Source: Adiantum capillus-veneris (taxonomy: Eukaryota; Streptophyta; Polypodiopsida; Polypodiales; Pteridaceae). From it: a stretch of DNA of 64,000 bases. The notes below the pieces were generated by a model. That model was not told the origin of the DNA. It saw nothing but the letters and a program-made list of their open reading frames with translations, and did not search any database. This document shows, one piece after another, positions 1-13,272 of the stretch. A program made the position numbers and the translations under genes. The stretch covers positions 121,729,970 to 121,793,969 of the forward strand of contig CM043962.1 of the NCBI GenBank assembly GCA_014529385.2, read 5' to 3'. How positions within the stretch are numbered: position 1 is the first letter of the stretch; each line of letters starts with the position of its first letter.

Positions 1-560
1 CAGCTTAAGTGATCCTCATGCTCATCAACATTTTTGGAGTAGATAATGATATCATCAAAGAATTCTCTTGTATAAACTCTATATTTACAAAATATTATAT
101 CCATCATCCTATCAATGGTAATTGGTGCATTGGTGAGTTAGAAAGGCATCACTATATATTCATATAAACCAACAACGATTCCAAATGCAGTTTATGAATA
201 TCTTCTTACAATATACAAAGCTAGTGATAACCACTTTAAACGTCTATTCCACTAAAGTAGGACAAGCCTTGTATTTCATCAAACAAATCCTCAATCCTGG
301 AATCAAAGATCTATTCTTAAGAATGACTTTGTTTGGTGCACGTTAGTCCACACACATTTGATATGAACCTTCCTTCTTTTGCACTAAAAGAACTGGAGAA
401 TAGAAAGGAGACGAACTTGGTCTAATTATAACCTTCTTCAATATTTCCAAGCCTATCATAGTCTCTTCTTGTTGTGCACAACAAATTCAATAAGGTGGTT
501 TGTTACAAGGGGATCTTTCAAGATATAGCTCAATCTTATGGTTGTCTTCTCCTTAAGAAG
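1..560 (-). pseudogene. Ty3/gypsy reverse transcriptase remnant
   Basis: On the complement, the bases near 35-60 read DDIIIYS, the reverse transcriptase catalytic box. Further upstream in the same sense come a degraded YEYIVMPF-LTNAP box (about 120-175), a YFSGIDV-SGYH box (about 225-275) and the CVDYR-like region near 340-380. This order is that of Ty3/gypsy polymerase. Stops interrupt the frame, for example inside the MPFGL motif, and no long open frame remains. The element enters from the left edge, so its integrase side lies outside the window. The family call is firm; the lineage is not resolved. Confidence 0.75.
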
Positions 561-832
561 GAGGGAGTTCCCCTAAAATAGAGTAAGAAAACAAAGTAAT
601 CATGCTCATCAATAAATACATTTAAAGAAAATTATTCTTCAGTTGAGTGAGAGTTAAGAGGTGAGAGTAGCTTGTCAGTAGTTTGTAGACTCCTTGACAT
701 AGATGCAAAGAGATAACCATTCACTCAAATGGCAAGGGTAGCATAGTTCCGGTTTGATATCATACATCATGAAGTCCTCTTGCGAGTCGAGAGAGGAGTT
801 CTCATAGCACCCACACCTGTGGTTTAAGTTCA

Positions 833-1020
833 TTCAACTAATCAAAATAGAGAGGAGATTGCTATCATTGCCCGCTTTAAATCGAAAAGTCATTCTAGGC
901 TTCCTAATAGCTCATTGAGTGGTGAATTCAACTAATCAAAATAGAGAGGAGAGTGCTATCATTGCCCGCTTTAAATCGAAAAGTCATTCTAGGCTTCCTA
1001 ATAGCTCATTGATTGGTGAA
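833..1020. repeat. 94-bp tandem duplication, two copies
   Basis: The block starting TTCAACTAATCAAAATAG at 833 repeats at 927 with only two or three changes, so two head-to-tail units of 94 bp (833-926 and 927-1020) are visible. It lies just upstream of the gypsy remnant in that element's sense and has no open frame. The near-identity suggests a recent duplication. Confidence 0.9.
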
Positions 1021-1682
1021 TTCAAGGGAAACGCTTGAAAGAGTCCATTAATACAACGCGCAAGGTGTTAAGCAATATTCTTGGCAAGAAATGCATCATT
1101 GTATCCCTTGTCTTGGATAATCAACATGCTCAGCCTTTCATGGTCTGCCCTTGAAGCATCATGTCTTCAACAGAAAGGAAGTACAAAAGCTGTGATACAA
1201 ATGTAACTAAATTGAAACTTGCAAACAACAAATTTTGTAATAGTTTCACTAATTAGCTAGGATGATTGATTGAGGTAGACATTCAAGACAATTAAGTTAG
1301 ACATTGACACATGTAGAGGGTTAGATTTTTTGAGGCCGCTCTTCCCTTGAGGACTTTTCAATGATGCAAAATACAAGTACATGCAATAAGAAATGCTAAT
1401 CTAATGAGCTCTTTGTTAATTAGCATACTCTATAGGCTTATAACTTCAAAAATCGGGTAATCAAAAGCTCTATTTTTTTCATATTGCACGTGCAATACTA
1501 GGATCCCTCTTAACACTATCCAATTATGCAAATCGTGTAGCCCTGTGAAAGGGAGAGACATCAAATTTGAAGATAAATATATTATCATGATTATGTAGTA
1601 TAAAGGAGAAGCCTTTGGGATGAGCACAATCCCTCTTCTTTGTGATGTTGCAATATATTAACTACTAAGGATTATAAGAACA

Positions 1683-1685
<3 letters not shown>
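1021..1685. other. no gene recognised
   Basis: AT-rich sequence with only short open frames, none resembling a known protein. It separates the decayed gypsy piece from the microsatellite cluster. Confidence 0.5.

Positions 1686-1759
<74 letters not shown>
1686..1759. repeat. (GA)n microsatellite
   Basis: About 37 perfect GA units. Apparent open frames made of Ser-Leu repeats across it come from the microsatellite and are not genes. Confidence 0.98.
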
Positions 1760-1761
<2 letters not shown>

Positions 1762-1804
1762 AAAGAGAGCTTTCCGATATAAAATACTCTACACACATGT
1801 ACAC

Positions 1805-1806
<2 letters not shown>

Positions 1807-1839
<33 letters not shown>
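1807..1839. repeat. (AC)n microsatellite
   Basis: About 16 perfect AC units, 47 bp after the GA tract. Confidence 0.98.
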
Positions 1840-1841
<2 letters not shown>

Positions 1842-2294
1842 TGGCACCCAAAATTAGCGAGAGAGCTTTGGTAGCTACTAAATTAGCAGATATCTTGCAT
1901 ATCAAGCCATAACCTCTACTTTTTACCCCTTTTCCCACTTTAGTAGATCAACCCCTCTCATGTTTGGGCTATGTATGAGTGATCCGTCGCTCATGTGCAC
2001 CCTATGCATTTATTGTAAGCTCCATTTCATACGGGGTCTTCTCATGCAATTACCATACTCATACCACTCTTGCATCGATGAAGTCAAGGTTCAAAGGTCA
2101 TTTTGAACCCAAGAATTATGATGGGTTCCTTTAATCATTTTCCAAATCATAATCTAAGATTTTTTCAAGCATTCATAATGGAAAACTTTTCTCTACTAAT
2201 CTATTTTAGATGTATTATGGATTTTCTTTCATCCAATAGCATGCACCAATTTATTGTATACTTGTTTGATAGATTTATCTAATTTGACAATTAG

Positions 2295-2956
<662 letters not shown>

Positions 2957-3456
2957 TTGAAGGCCCGACACAAGTCCCAATGCTCATCTAAAATGGCCAA
3001 GTGGATCTTGGAGTTTCAAGAGTATGAGTACTTTTTTTTTGTATGTGTGAAAGATAGCACTAGGGCTATCCTACCAAATGTGATCACCTACAAAGTTTGT
3101 GAAAAGTGTAAGGCAAGCTCAAACCACTCACCCCAATGTGAGCTTGAAGATGCCCACACTCTATTTTGTGAAGTAGCATACCACATGCAAACAATGTGCA
3201 TGCTGGTAGAATAATCATCTCCAATGAAAAGAAGTATGAGGTACTTAAGAAAGATATAAACCTAAAACTTGTGCAATCAAATAATGAAGCCGACTATGTA
3301 ACCATTAAGGCGGGCTCAAAAGAATGTGAGATCTTGGGAATGAAATGGGGAAAAGGGGATGCATTGTTGGTTGTAAGGCAAGGAGCTTGGGAATGCAAGA
3401 ATGCAAAGCTTTTGCAATGGTTCCATGAAGTCAAGTCCCTCATGAAGAGCTTATGA
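2957..3456 (+). pseudogene. Tat-type Ty3/gypsy remnant with two successive RNase H domains
   Basis: The first part (2957-3110) has the end of a conventional gypsy RNase H, with MAKWILEFQEYEY and an ADV-like tail. After a linker, a second RNase H begins near 3145 (EDAHTLF) and continues in another frame from 3205 with GRIIISNEKKYEVL, QSNNEADYVTIKAG, GDALLVV and NAKLLQWFHEV. The NNEA-Y and GDSQLVV-like boxes are those of the additional archaeal-type RNase H that the plant Tat/Ogre/Retand lineage carries after its own RNase H. A frameshift near 3190-3205 splits the second domain. Integrase is not recognisable downstream. Confidence 0.7.
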
Positions 3457-3824
3457 ACGGCTTTGATGTAAATGAAACTCGATACTTTTCACAATGTTAA
3501 AACAAGGAAGCATATAATTTGGCAAATACTTAATTTAAGGCAATAGTGATAGCAATCAAGCCCAAAGGGACACTATTTCTAGGGCAAGAGACCACGGAGG
3601 ATATCATATAGTTCTTGGAGATAGGTGAATGTCCCAAGGACCTTAATTAAGAGGGATCAAAGGCATTGAGTGCTGAGGAAAGCATCGAGTTATCAATTGA
3701 TTGAGGAGGATCGTTAGCAAAAAGGGAAAGATCTTGTGCTTAGAAGGAAGAGAGAGAGAGAGAGTCCTTGTGCCATGCCATGAGAACCCGTGGGAGGCAT
3801 TTTGCTAAAGAAATTGCAAGGAAG
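3457..3824. other. no gene recognised; short (GA)n
   Basis: Non-coding sequence with a short GA tract near 3748-3764. No feature can be supported here. Confidence 0.4.
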
Positions 3825-4712
3825 AAAATGTATGTTAGTCTTACATGGCCTAGTCTACACGCATCTTTGAAAGCGTTTTTATGTGATTCGTATGTGTTCC
3901 ACTAAAGCATTGCATTCTATCACTCCATATGAAGCTTGGAATGGCTGACCTATTACGTATTTTGGGCTACTTGGCTCATGTTGAATTTCTAAGCAACAAA
4001 GCAACAATGTAGAAAATTGGATGATAAAGCTATGAAATTTATTTTTGTTGGTTACCATTTAGAGAGCAACGGTTACAGGTTGTACCATCCACAAAGAAGT
4101 TTATCTTGATTGGTTGAGATTATGTTATTTTTAAGGATGCAGTTTAGCTCTTGTTAGGATGTATGAAGGAGCCAAATGTGAGCCTACAAAATGTATATGA
4201 TGCATTGTTACCTCTATAGAATGAGGAGAGTACAAATGTAAGTCTTAATGAGGGAAATGGTAGGTTTTAAATAACATTATAGATTGACTAATTTTTGATG
4301 CGGATTTACAAAATAAAATTGATGAGAATAGGGTTGTAATTGAGCAAGCTAGAACGGCTAGTGCAAATTTTATGTGGATGCACCTTTTTCTTGTTGTACT
4401 CAATTAAAGCTTTCACCATGCCCCTTATGCATTAGATTGTTATGTTTTCGCTATATCTAGTATGTATGATAGGGAAGAACCTCTGTGATTTTATAAAGCA
4501 CAAATTTAGAAACGTGGTTCATAGCAATGCAATTTGAGTATGATGCTATTGTGAAAAATGAGGCATGGTCCAACTTGCCTTCTAGCGAAAAGGCCATTAG
4601 TACTAAGTGGATTTTCAAGTTGAAATGCAAGCCTAATGATGGTCTTGATCACTCTAAGGTTAGACTTGTGGCAAAAGGGACACCGGTTCCGACTTTCTTT
4701 TGTGAGCTTTGA
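3825..4712 (+). pseudogene. Ty1/copia remnant (integrase end to start of reverse transcriptase)
   Basis: Positions 3900-4260 match, at DNA level, the integrase-linker part of the nearly complete copia element at 59400-59800: TCCATATGAAGC, AGAAAATTGGATGATAA, a TTTTTGTTGGTTA block and GGTTACAGGTTGTA occur in the same order. The frame at 4527-4712 gives the start of copia reverse transcriptase (EYDAIVKNEAW, STKWIFKLK, KVRLVAKG). Frameshifts and stops occur throughout, and the copy stops at the VAKG box. It is an old relative of the copia family found near the right end of the window. Confidence 0.8.
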
Positions 4713-7133
4713 GGTGCTTCAAAATTTCTCTCTTGAAGTCTTTACCTTGTGATTCACATGTGAGCACTTTTGTATGTCGAGTGTGGCATATGTATGTTTT
4801 ATCAATGTGTTCTCTAATTCTTTCTCTCTATCACTTAACTCGCAAGCGATTTGCTTTGCATGCTCTGAAGATATTGGCTAAAGGAGAATGCTATTTTATA
4901 CGAAGAGAACCTTTTGTATACTATATTATTTTAAGGATTAAAAAGAAGAGCTAAATATGCGAAATCACAATTTGTCATCAAATAAAATACATAAAATTGT
5001 ATAAAGCTCGAATTTTTGAAGACCACGATGCAACGGATCGACTATGAGGGGATTCCATGCGCAAAGGATGGTTGTGCATGGATATTTAATGAGTGCATGT
5101 CCACTCTGGCACATTTCACGAGTCTATGGTGCAATCTATCTATGTTTATATCTAACTTGCATTGCATGTCTATAATAGTGTATGAATATAAGGACACCTT
5201 TCTTGGGACACAACCATGCAAACCTATTTCTCGATTCATAAGTGAGAAATGTGTGGAATTGTTGATACAATGCTTTTATTGAAAATCAAGATCGGCTACA
5301 TGATAAGCCAATTATCTTTTAATGAAAACATAAAAACTAGTTGTCATTGTTTGAAGTTAAGCCATTGAAGGAACCGTATCTAAGAAAGAACAGTTACGAA
5401 GTAGAGTTAACTGTTCAATTTTTTAGCATTCCAAATTTCAAGGCTCATTTTTGAAGGGTGATCATTCATTTGAAGGGGTGAATTTTAACCCCATACTTGA
5501 GCTAAATTTTGACTCAAAAGATTTTATGAGTCTTACTCCCTTTGAAGGTTAAGTTTTAATTTTCGTTGTTCTTTGAAGGGTAAATGTGCCTCAGAAGGGC
5601 ACCAAAGCCTTCAAAAACTAGCCTTGATTTCCAATATCTGTTGCCTCCCACACAGTTGAAGAGTGATAGGTCCATGTGAGCAAGGATTCTTCTATAAGGA
5701 TCCAAAGCCTCAATGCTCACCATGCTGACAAGTTGTACATATTAATCCTAAAGAACAAAATTTCGCTAGCTTCCATGCTATGGTGCTTCAAAATGCAATC
5801 AAACAAGACATTGAATCAAATGATGAATCTATCAGAGGCGTGTTAGCTTCACAAGCTTCAAAAGACTCACTGTCTGTTGTGAAATGCTGCCGAAGGCTCT
5901 TCTACAAACGAAATTCACCTCCCATGATTTGAAATGAAGACCTAATCAGGAGACCCTAGCATCAAATGCAGCACTAGCACTACATACAAGCATAACAGCA
6001 AAGGAGCTTCAAGAAGTAAACAAGAACCATAAACAATGCGAACTAATCAACAGTAGTATCTTTGGCGAGGAGGCCTAAACCAGGAGCCAACTTTTGACTC
6101 TCTCTAGAGTAGTAGAGGGCTCGGGAAAATGATTTTAAGAAGCTGGCTATGGATCCTTTTCACCCCTTTCTAAGAAGGTAAAAACCTTATTTGAGAAGGA
6201 GAATTCCGTATAAATTTGATCTATTCAACTACAAATCTTGAAATTTGAGCCGGTTTCAAATCCTTATTGCAAAAAATTGAGCTTAACCATTTTTTAATTT
6301 GACCAGGTTTTGGATAAAGCAAACATACCTTTTCCCAGGCCCTGCAGTGGTAAGCTTGGCCTCATAAGTTCTTTTTGTTAACTCATTCCTATAGCTCCGC
6401 ATGCCACTGATTGAAGCTCTCATAGCACATTGCTGAAGCATGCAATTCTCTAGAATGATACTTCTTAGAATCTTAGAACTGCAAACTTAATGTCAGTCAG
6501 TGTAGAAACCTCTAAATACAAGTAGCATCACCATCGTCCCTTGGTCCATTTCAGCCAACAGGCAGGTGATCCAGCTAAAATTTCTTGATATTCTCTACAT
6601 GAAGCACAAGAGGAAATGTTTCCCCTCTGAAAGTCCAGAGTCTTGCACCCAGTGAGCTTGTGTCGGAAGCAGACAATGTCATCCACATTAGAAAGGGGCT
6701 TGTATGGATGTGATCAATTCGCATAGCTCAAACCAAACAACCCTCATTACCATGATTCTGTTTATTTGATGATCTGATATTCATCGTCATTAAAGGACAC
6801 TACATATACTCTTCCAATGCCTTGACCATACCATTGCACACAATGCTCCCCATTGCTAATAGACAACCACCCGCATGCCCTCTCAAATTCTTGAGAGAAG
6901 CTTTTAGTGCAAAAAAAGCTTGTTGCAATGCATGTCAAGTCAAACTTGTAGGGCTTAATTAAGAGATCTCTCGCTCAAATAGGAAGCACAACAAAGAGGC
7001 TTAACAAATGGAATAATTTATATAACTAAATCAGGCACTCTCAAGTCTCTACCGTCCTCTCAATTGCCATTGTGACCATTTAAGAAAAAGGCCATCTACC
7101 GTCCCGCAAGAAAATCCTCAGCACTATACAGAC
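4713..7133. other. intergenic, no gene recognised
   Basis: Open frames at 4709-4954 and 5016-5282 have no recognisable motif. The right part is the 3-prime flank of the E2 gene (its untranslated region would be read on the minus strand below 7134). I see no canonical AATAAA close to the stop codon on that strand. Confidence 0.4.
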
Positions 7134-7958
7134 CTACAGAGTGAGGTCATCTGGGTTTTCCAAAATTTTTGCAAATGTTTGTAGGAAGGCAGCAAGGTCA
7201 GCACCATAGATAATCCTATGGTCTGCTGTTACATTCACCTACAAAACAGCAACAATTACAAAGGATAAGTGCTCCTGCTGCTAGCACTAGCCAACTTCTA
7301 AAGCATACCAATATAAACTGAGAACAAGACTTGACAATGTACCTGCATTTGACTCTTCACACCAAGCATTCCATTTGCTGTCGCTACCACTTTCTTCTGG
7401 GATGCACCCACTGCCATTATTGCTCCCTAAAAAGCATGACCCATCATGGCACGCCTTGAATTAGATCCGAAAATGGAGTCAAATTGCAAAAGCTATTTGA
7501 TAGACTTACTGTTCCAGGAGGGAGGATAGCATCAAAACGATCAACCCCAAACATTCCAAGATTTGACAAGGTAAAGGTTCCAGAGTTGTACTCATGAGGC
7601 TGTAACTGTTTCGCACGTGCTTTGTCCACCAATTCCTTCCATTTAGCAGACAGGGCATACAAATCAACCTGTATGAAAGAGCTTTTTACATTAAGCATAA
7701 AGTACTAAAAGGACCTGTGCATGTTAAGCTTATATAGAAAATGGAAGAAACCTTGTCAGCATTTTGAAGCACGGGAGTCAAAAGCCCACCGTCCATGGCA
7801 ACAGCAACGGCAATGTTTATGTCACTGTTGTAAGTGAAGCTCTTCCCATCCTTGCAACCAGCATTAACAACTGGATGCTGTGCAAGTGCAAGCGCAACTG
7901 CCTTTGCCAGTAGTGCAGTCATGGTTACCCCCTTGGACTTGACCTGCAAAAGTTGTCC

Positions 7959-7993
<35 letters not shown>

Positions 7994-10679
7994 TGCAAAC
8001 GACCCTCAAAACAAACTGAAAACGGACAACAAAGTCAGAAGCTTTTTTCATTCCGATCCTAGGTGTTGAAGAAGCTGCTTCTATCCTACATCTGCCACTT
8101 ATCACTTGAATTCATGCCAAGGTTTCAGTTCTCACATCATATCTCCTGCTGTGTACGACTTTGCAATGAGGGGAAAAGGACACCCTCATAACCGGAACTT
8201 GGCTCAGACAACTTCGACAGCAATGTCAGATGAGATATGAAGCCTCATCAACAGTCAGTGCTTGCTTATGAAACTAAGACACCTAATTAGCAAGCGTTGT
8301 GGTCACTGTCAAGTGTCCGCAACCTGACTTCGCAACCTGACTTCAAAACATGGCCATTATTTCTAATCCAAAGTCTAATACTTGTAATTAGTCGTTCAAG
8401 ACACACAGTAAACTGCAAATGACTACAAATCTGAGCTCAGTGCTCTTTATCACTCACCATTGATTGAAATGTTTCGTAGGTGAAGAAACCAAACTTCTGG
8501 CTCTTCAAGTTCTTGCAGCAATCACAATTTTGATTGTCTTCAACCTTTGATACTAAGATAGCAGTTGTAAGCCACCAAGTATTACCAGATGGCTGCTTGT
8601 CGGCAGCGCCAAAGAACATAAATAGAAATAACTGAAGAATTCAATTGATCACCCAAACTTCATAAGATTTTTCAGCGTAGGACACCAAATTTCTGGCCAT
8701 TTAAGATGCACTCTTGGCACTCAAGATTTCAGTCTTGCATAGTATGTTGACGGACACGTACACCTCGAGAGAAGAAGTTTTTAACCCATTTTAGTCTAGA
8801 GATCACACCAGTGCAGTTGAATCCATGGATACGGGGAGGGCTCAGATTACCATAATTTAGGTCACATTAGCAGCCACTACATGACTGCCCTTAAATAGAG
8901 GGACAGTATAAAATGATGCACGTTCCATTATCCATAGTATACTTCTCCCAGCCATTCTCTTATAGCGGATTACACCTAATCAGCCAAGGTATCCATAACA
9001 TCAACAAAAGGCTTTCGCCAACATCAAATTGCTACTCTACCTGATAAACTCAAGATCACTTTGGCCCCATCTTACATGAACAATAGATTTGATCCACCAC
9101 CATTGCACCATGAAGCATCCAAAAGTTTCGAAAGCTCAAACACCTTCAAATGGCTTGCCTTTGTTCAGTCTCTACTACAGCTAATCTATTCAAGTTAAGG
9201 TGGCTACGCTAGTGTTTGCAGCAATCTCAAAGAAAAAGATAACCTATCTCAAATGAGTCCAAAACTGAAGCACAGCAATCAGAAGCTCAATGTTTTCTCA
9301 AAAGTCCATGTTTGAGCCCGTGGAAGCTAATGTTTGGGCCGGTAAAGCTTCCAGTAGAATCAATTTTGAAGGTTTAGGATAAAGTCATATAAAAAGTTAT
9401 GCATGAATGAAGACCTTCAGAAAGCAACCTCATTGGCATCCTTGTTAGGCCAACTTTCATTGTCCTCTTTTTAAAACCCCTCTTTCTCTAATCTCCTTCC
9501 TCAAGGACAAATATTGTCTTCCCATAGCAGTACATATGGTTGTCGTTAGCCAATAATTCTTGGACCCCTAAATTCAAAGATCAATACTAGTATACCACAA
9601 ACATATTACAGCCTATAAACATAGGAGGTAAGGCATAGTCAAAAAGCTTCTTTAATCAATGCTCAATCCTTTGCGATGATTAAGGAGAATCCAGGTATCG
9701 ACAAACAATTAATTCCATTTTTTTAGCACCCATGTAACCGTCAAAAACAAGATAAAGGAAAACGATACCATACCTTTTTGTATAAAGCATCCAAAGCATC
9801 CGTGCAGATAGTGTAGCCAACTCTGAATGTGGGAACGCTTAAGCTCTCCACCATGTTCCTTGAGACAGCGCCTTGCATAGTGGTGAAAGGCACGACCGTA
9901 CCCGGCACAGCAGTAGCTGTGGTGCTAGTCTGCGATGCTGGTTTGCTTGCAGCAGGGGCAACTGGGGCGGCTACAACTGGTGCAGGTGTGGCTGCTGGTT
10001 GAGGCTTGGGGGCAGGTGTTTTCCCTGCAGCAGTTTCAATATCTGTGGCGGTAATGCGGCCATAAGGCCCAGAGCCGACAATGGTATCAATGTTAACCTT
10101 GTATTGCTTGGCTAGCTTCTTTGCATAAGGTGTAGCAATGGTACGCCTGGGGCCGTCATCAATTGGGGCAGGAGGAGGCACAGAAGATGCTGATGGGGGT
10201 GCGGGTGCGGGTGTGGGTGTTATGGGTGCAACAGGCTCAACTGCAGGTGCAGGCGATGCAGAAGATGATGTCGCTGATGCAGCTGCTTTTGACTTTGCCT
10301 CTGCAATTTCATCCTCTGTCTCCGCAAGCAGAGCTATAGCTGCCCCTACAGGTGCAACCTCACCCTCTCCTACCATAATGGCAGCCAAAATTCCATCATA
10401 AAAAGTCTCTACATCCATGTCAGCCTTGTCCGATTCGACTACCACTACACTCTCCCCCTTCGAGAGCTTGTCACCCTCTGATTTCGACCATGATACAATC
10501 TTGCCCTCTGTCATGGTGGAGCTGAGGGCAGGCATAAAGATCTCCCTGACCCGAGCTTCCACATGAGGCTTGCTGGGCATGCGCAGATGTGAAGGAGGAG
10601 GAGCCGAAGGTGAGGAGAGGGCATTTCTGTTGCCCAGAAAGGGGGAGGCGGAAAGATGAGAGCTCATGAGGGACTCCAT
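7134..10679 (-). CDS. plastid pyruvate dehydrogenase E2 (dihydrolipoyl acetyltransferase), five exons
   Basis: Transfers acetyl groups from lipoyl-lysine to CoA in the plastid pyruvate dehydrogenase complex, supplying acetyl-CoA for fatty-acid synthesis. Exons on the complement are 10679-9774, 7943-7752, 7668-7510, 7426-7343 and 7238-7134; all introns are GT-AG and phase 0, giving 481 codons before TAG, close to Arabidopsis plastid E2 (about 480). Residues 1-44 are rich in Ser, Ala and Pro with basic residues, like a plastid transit peptide. The lipoyl domain follows (about 45-120, lipoyl Lys85 in [10 protein letters not shown]), then an Ala/Pro linker, the E1/E3-binding domain (about 180-217, PYAKKLAKQ and [12 protein letters not shown]), a second linker and the acyltransferase domain from about 263, with DHRIIYG (catalytic His near 454) in exon 5. 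No frameshift or stop is present, so this looks like a working gene. Intron 1 is 1830 bp. It is related to Arabidopsis LTA2. Confidence 0.96.
7962..7989. repeat. (GA)n microsatellite in E2 intron 1
   Basis: About 14 GA units starting 18 bp inside the 3-prime end of intron 1. Read on the gene strand this is a CT tract just upstream of the acceptor, so it may serve as or lengthen the polypyrimidine tract. Confidence 0.95.
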
Positions 10680-11130
10680 AGCGTCAAGGACGTTCAGGAA
10701 AGGAATGCAGAAACGAGCTTACCTGGCGCCTTGAGCTCTCTGCTGCAATGGAGAGCTCAGATCGCATGCAAAGCAGCCCTTCTCTTGAAGTAGTTGCATG
10801 CAGCAGATGACATCGTAGGACTCGCTATGTGTGTATATTATGTGTTATGGTCGGGGACAACAGCCGTCCTGCCCAACAAGTCGCTCTCCGTCCCACACAC
10901 TCGTCATCCGCTTACGTGTACTACCTTGGACTAGCATTCTACCATGGTCATTGGTTGGCCATCCAACACTGGGCAACCAATGAGTTGGGATCGTCGATCG
11001 GACGTTTTCTTGTCAAATGTCAATCAGTCCGATGTGTTCGATCCACCAGTGAGAGATTTGTGAGGTTTTAGAGGACTTGCTCGTTGGATAGATTTATGAG
11101 GTCCCTTGGGATTGTTCCTATGACTTACCT
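10680..11130 (-). promoter_or_regulatory. upstream region of the plastid E2 gene
   Basis: Sequence upstream of the E2 start codon. On the gene strand a good donor-like GCCAG-GTAAGC sits near 10720-10728, about 45 bp before the ATG, and an acceptor-like CATTGCAG lies further upstream near 10743-10750; a leader intron is possible but not established. I cannot place a convincing TATA box. No repeats or coding motifs are visible. Confidence 0.35.
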
Positions 11131-11146
11131 CTCTCTCTCTCTTCTT

Positions 11147-11186
<40 letters not shown>
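11131..11186. repeat. (CT)n microsatellite
   Basis: Interrupted CT tract upstream of the E2 gene, marking the edge of repetitive sequence. Confidence 0.95.
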
Positions 11187-11190
<4 letters not shown>

Positions 11191-13272
11191 AAAGATGTTA
11201 ATTTTTAGCACCCCTTAGAACACCCAAATGGTGCCAATGCTTTTTACATAACTGAGGTACAAAGCATGCCCAAAGGCGACATGTGACAAAATCGTATACA
11301 ATGAGCCACATTGGCAACAATTGAATAGATGGAAAAAGGCCAAGTGAAAACACCTCGCCTAAAGAGAATAAAAAGTGCCTTGGCCAGCTAAGGAAAGGAG
11401 AGGATGATTGCAACAGCCATAGGTGTGGTGTCCCTGCAAAAACTCATGAAGATACATGCGAAATAGCAAAACAATCATGCATACCTATCAAATCAGACAT
11501 AGCATCCATGGCAAAACATGATAGAGTAGAGAGCGAGTGACCATGCACGTGATAGATGAGTTGAAAGCTAGAGAAGATGAGCGACACAGAGCAATATGCC
11601 TTTTATAATAAAAGTCCAAGTCAAAAAGATACAATCCACTCTAGGAAAAAAGAGTAATTGACTTGAGACTCTATTTACAATAGACATATAATTGGTACAC
11701 ACCATCTTCATGCATAATCTACACTTGAAGTTGTCACCAACTAGTCTTGCACCTAGCCACTCACTAATCTACTAACACAACACCAATAGCATGTGAAAAT
11801 AATTTAACAATTTAATTCACGATGCAATTGTCAACAAAATATATCAAACAATCGATAAACAATTTCTCAAATATCATTTCCATCACAATTATAGCTGCCT
11901 TTGAAAGATAGGCACTCCCCACCAAAAACGTACTTTCCAACTGCACTTTGGAATCCCAAGATAACAAAAAAGCCACCAGTAGACTACCAAGGTAGCTGTC
12001 GGCATTGGCACCAAATAGTACCATCTGAAACCATGGAGTTGAGAAAGTACAGAAGACGTAATAGTTGATGATGAATGATAGATAAAAAATGAATGGCATC
12101 ACCAAGAGATCTACTAAAAGAACTAAAGAGAAAGAACCATCAAGAGCACTAAAGTGGAGCTACTAAGGGGTTGCCAAGGAGCATTGTATAAGATAGTCCA
12201 CTTGTTGACGATGGCTCATGTAATCCAAAGCTAAGGAAGCTAATTCCAAGAAGATAGCAAAGGAAACTATGAGGCCCGTTAGAAAAGGTCCATTGGTAGA
12301 AAACTTGGTACATATAGTAAAGTTGTAACCTAAGCACACCCAACACCCCACCACACAACAAAACAAGGAAAACAAAGACCCACACATCCAAAAGAATCCA
12401 TGATCCATTCACCCACACAATATACACATGCACACCACTCACATACCCTGAAGCTAGGAAGACACACAGAATCAAAAACAAAACAAACAAGAAAAACCAA
12501 CCAAACAAAAACAAGATCAAACAAAAGTACCCACCAAGTAGCTGTACCAAATAGTGATTGAGAGGGAGTCACACATAAGCAACGATTTTAAAGGTTACCA
12601 TTTTGTTGTTGGTGTGGCTCTATTAAATCCATGTCTAAACACATAATTACCTAATAGAAGGTACAGAAAACCAGCTTGGCCACCATGACAAGTAAAAAAA
12701 CAAAGGCAACAACCTAGGGGGTGCTGAACACAATGAGCAAGAACGAACACCACATGTGAAATGTCATCGAAAGACAAAGAAGGCAAGCTGATGGCAACAA
12801 AAGGGAAAAAAATGCAAAGATGATAGAGAGCCACTAGATGCAACCAAAAGGCAAAGTATGAATAAGAGATCGAAGAAAAAGACGTGTGTTTCTGGTTGCA
12901 AAGGCCTTGACCAGTGTGTAGCGCTAGTGATGGGCAACTCTAGATTGTCGACAATGGCCACAACACTTGATCATGGTGAAGGCAACAAAGGAACAACAGG
13001 GCAATTGATGCCTGAGTTAACGGAGATGCATTTTCTTGCAAGTGGGCTTCAACATAGCCACTCTCTTGTTGGGAGCAACGGTTATGGAGGATGATGACGA
13101 AGGAGAATCACCATGGTTGGAGGGATGGTGTGTAGAGCAGAGAAAGGGCAAGCGAGAGGACAAGGTTGCATGAGTGAACGCAATGAAAATAGGGGGGGTT
13201 TCATTTAGGATTTTAATGCCTTATATAAGACTACATAGTGTTCACACTCACTAAACATTGGAGTGATCCAAA
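11187..13272. other. no gene recognised
   Basis: Long open frames on the minus strand (for example 12149-12550) are strongly hydrophobic because the plus strand here is poor in T and rich in CAA/ACA words; they have no family motif. A plus-strand frame at 12858-13094 is also unrecognised. The segment may be the remains of an older retroelement. Confidence 0.4.

Noticed and set aside
8437-8619. Sixty-codon minus-strand frame inside E2 intron 1
   Set aside because: It lies wholly within an intron with good splice sites, has no motif, and a plastid E2 has no such segment.
9873-10401. Plus-strand open frames opposite E2 exon 1
   Set aside because: Antisense shadows of the Ala/Pro-rich linkers of the E2 protein.
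12149-12550. Long hydrophobic minus-strand open frame that looks like a membrane protein
   Set aside because: It is produced by a CAA/ACA-rich plus strand, overlaps other open frames in the same region and has no family motif or plausible splice context.
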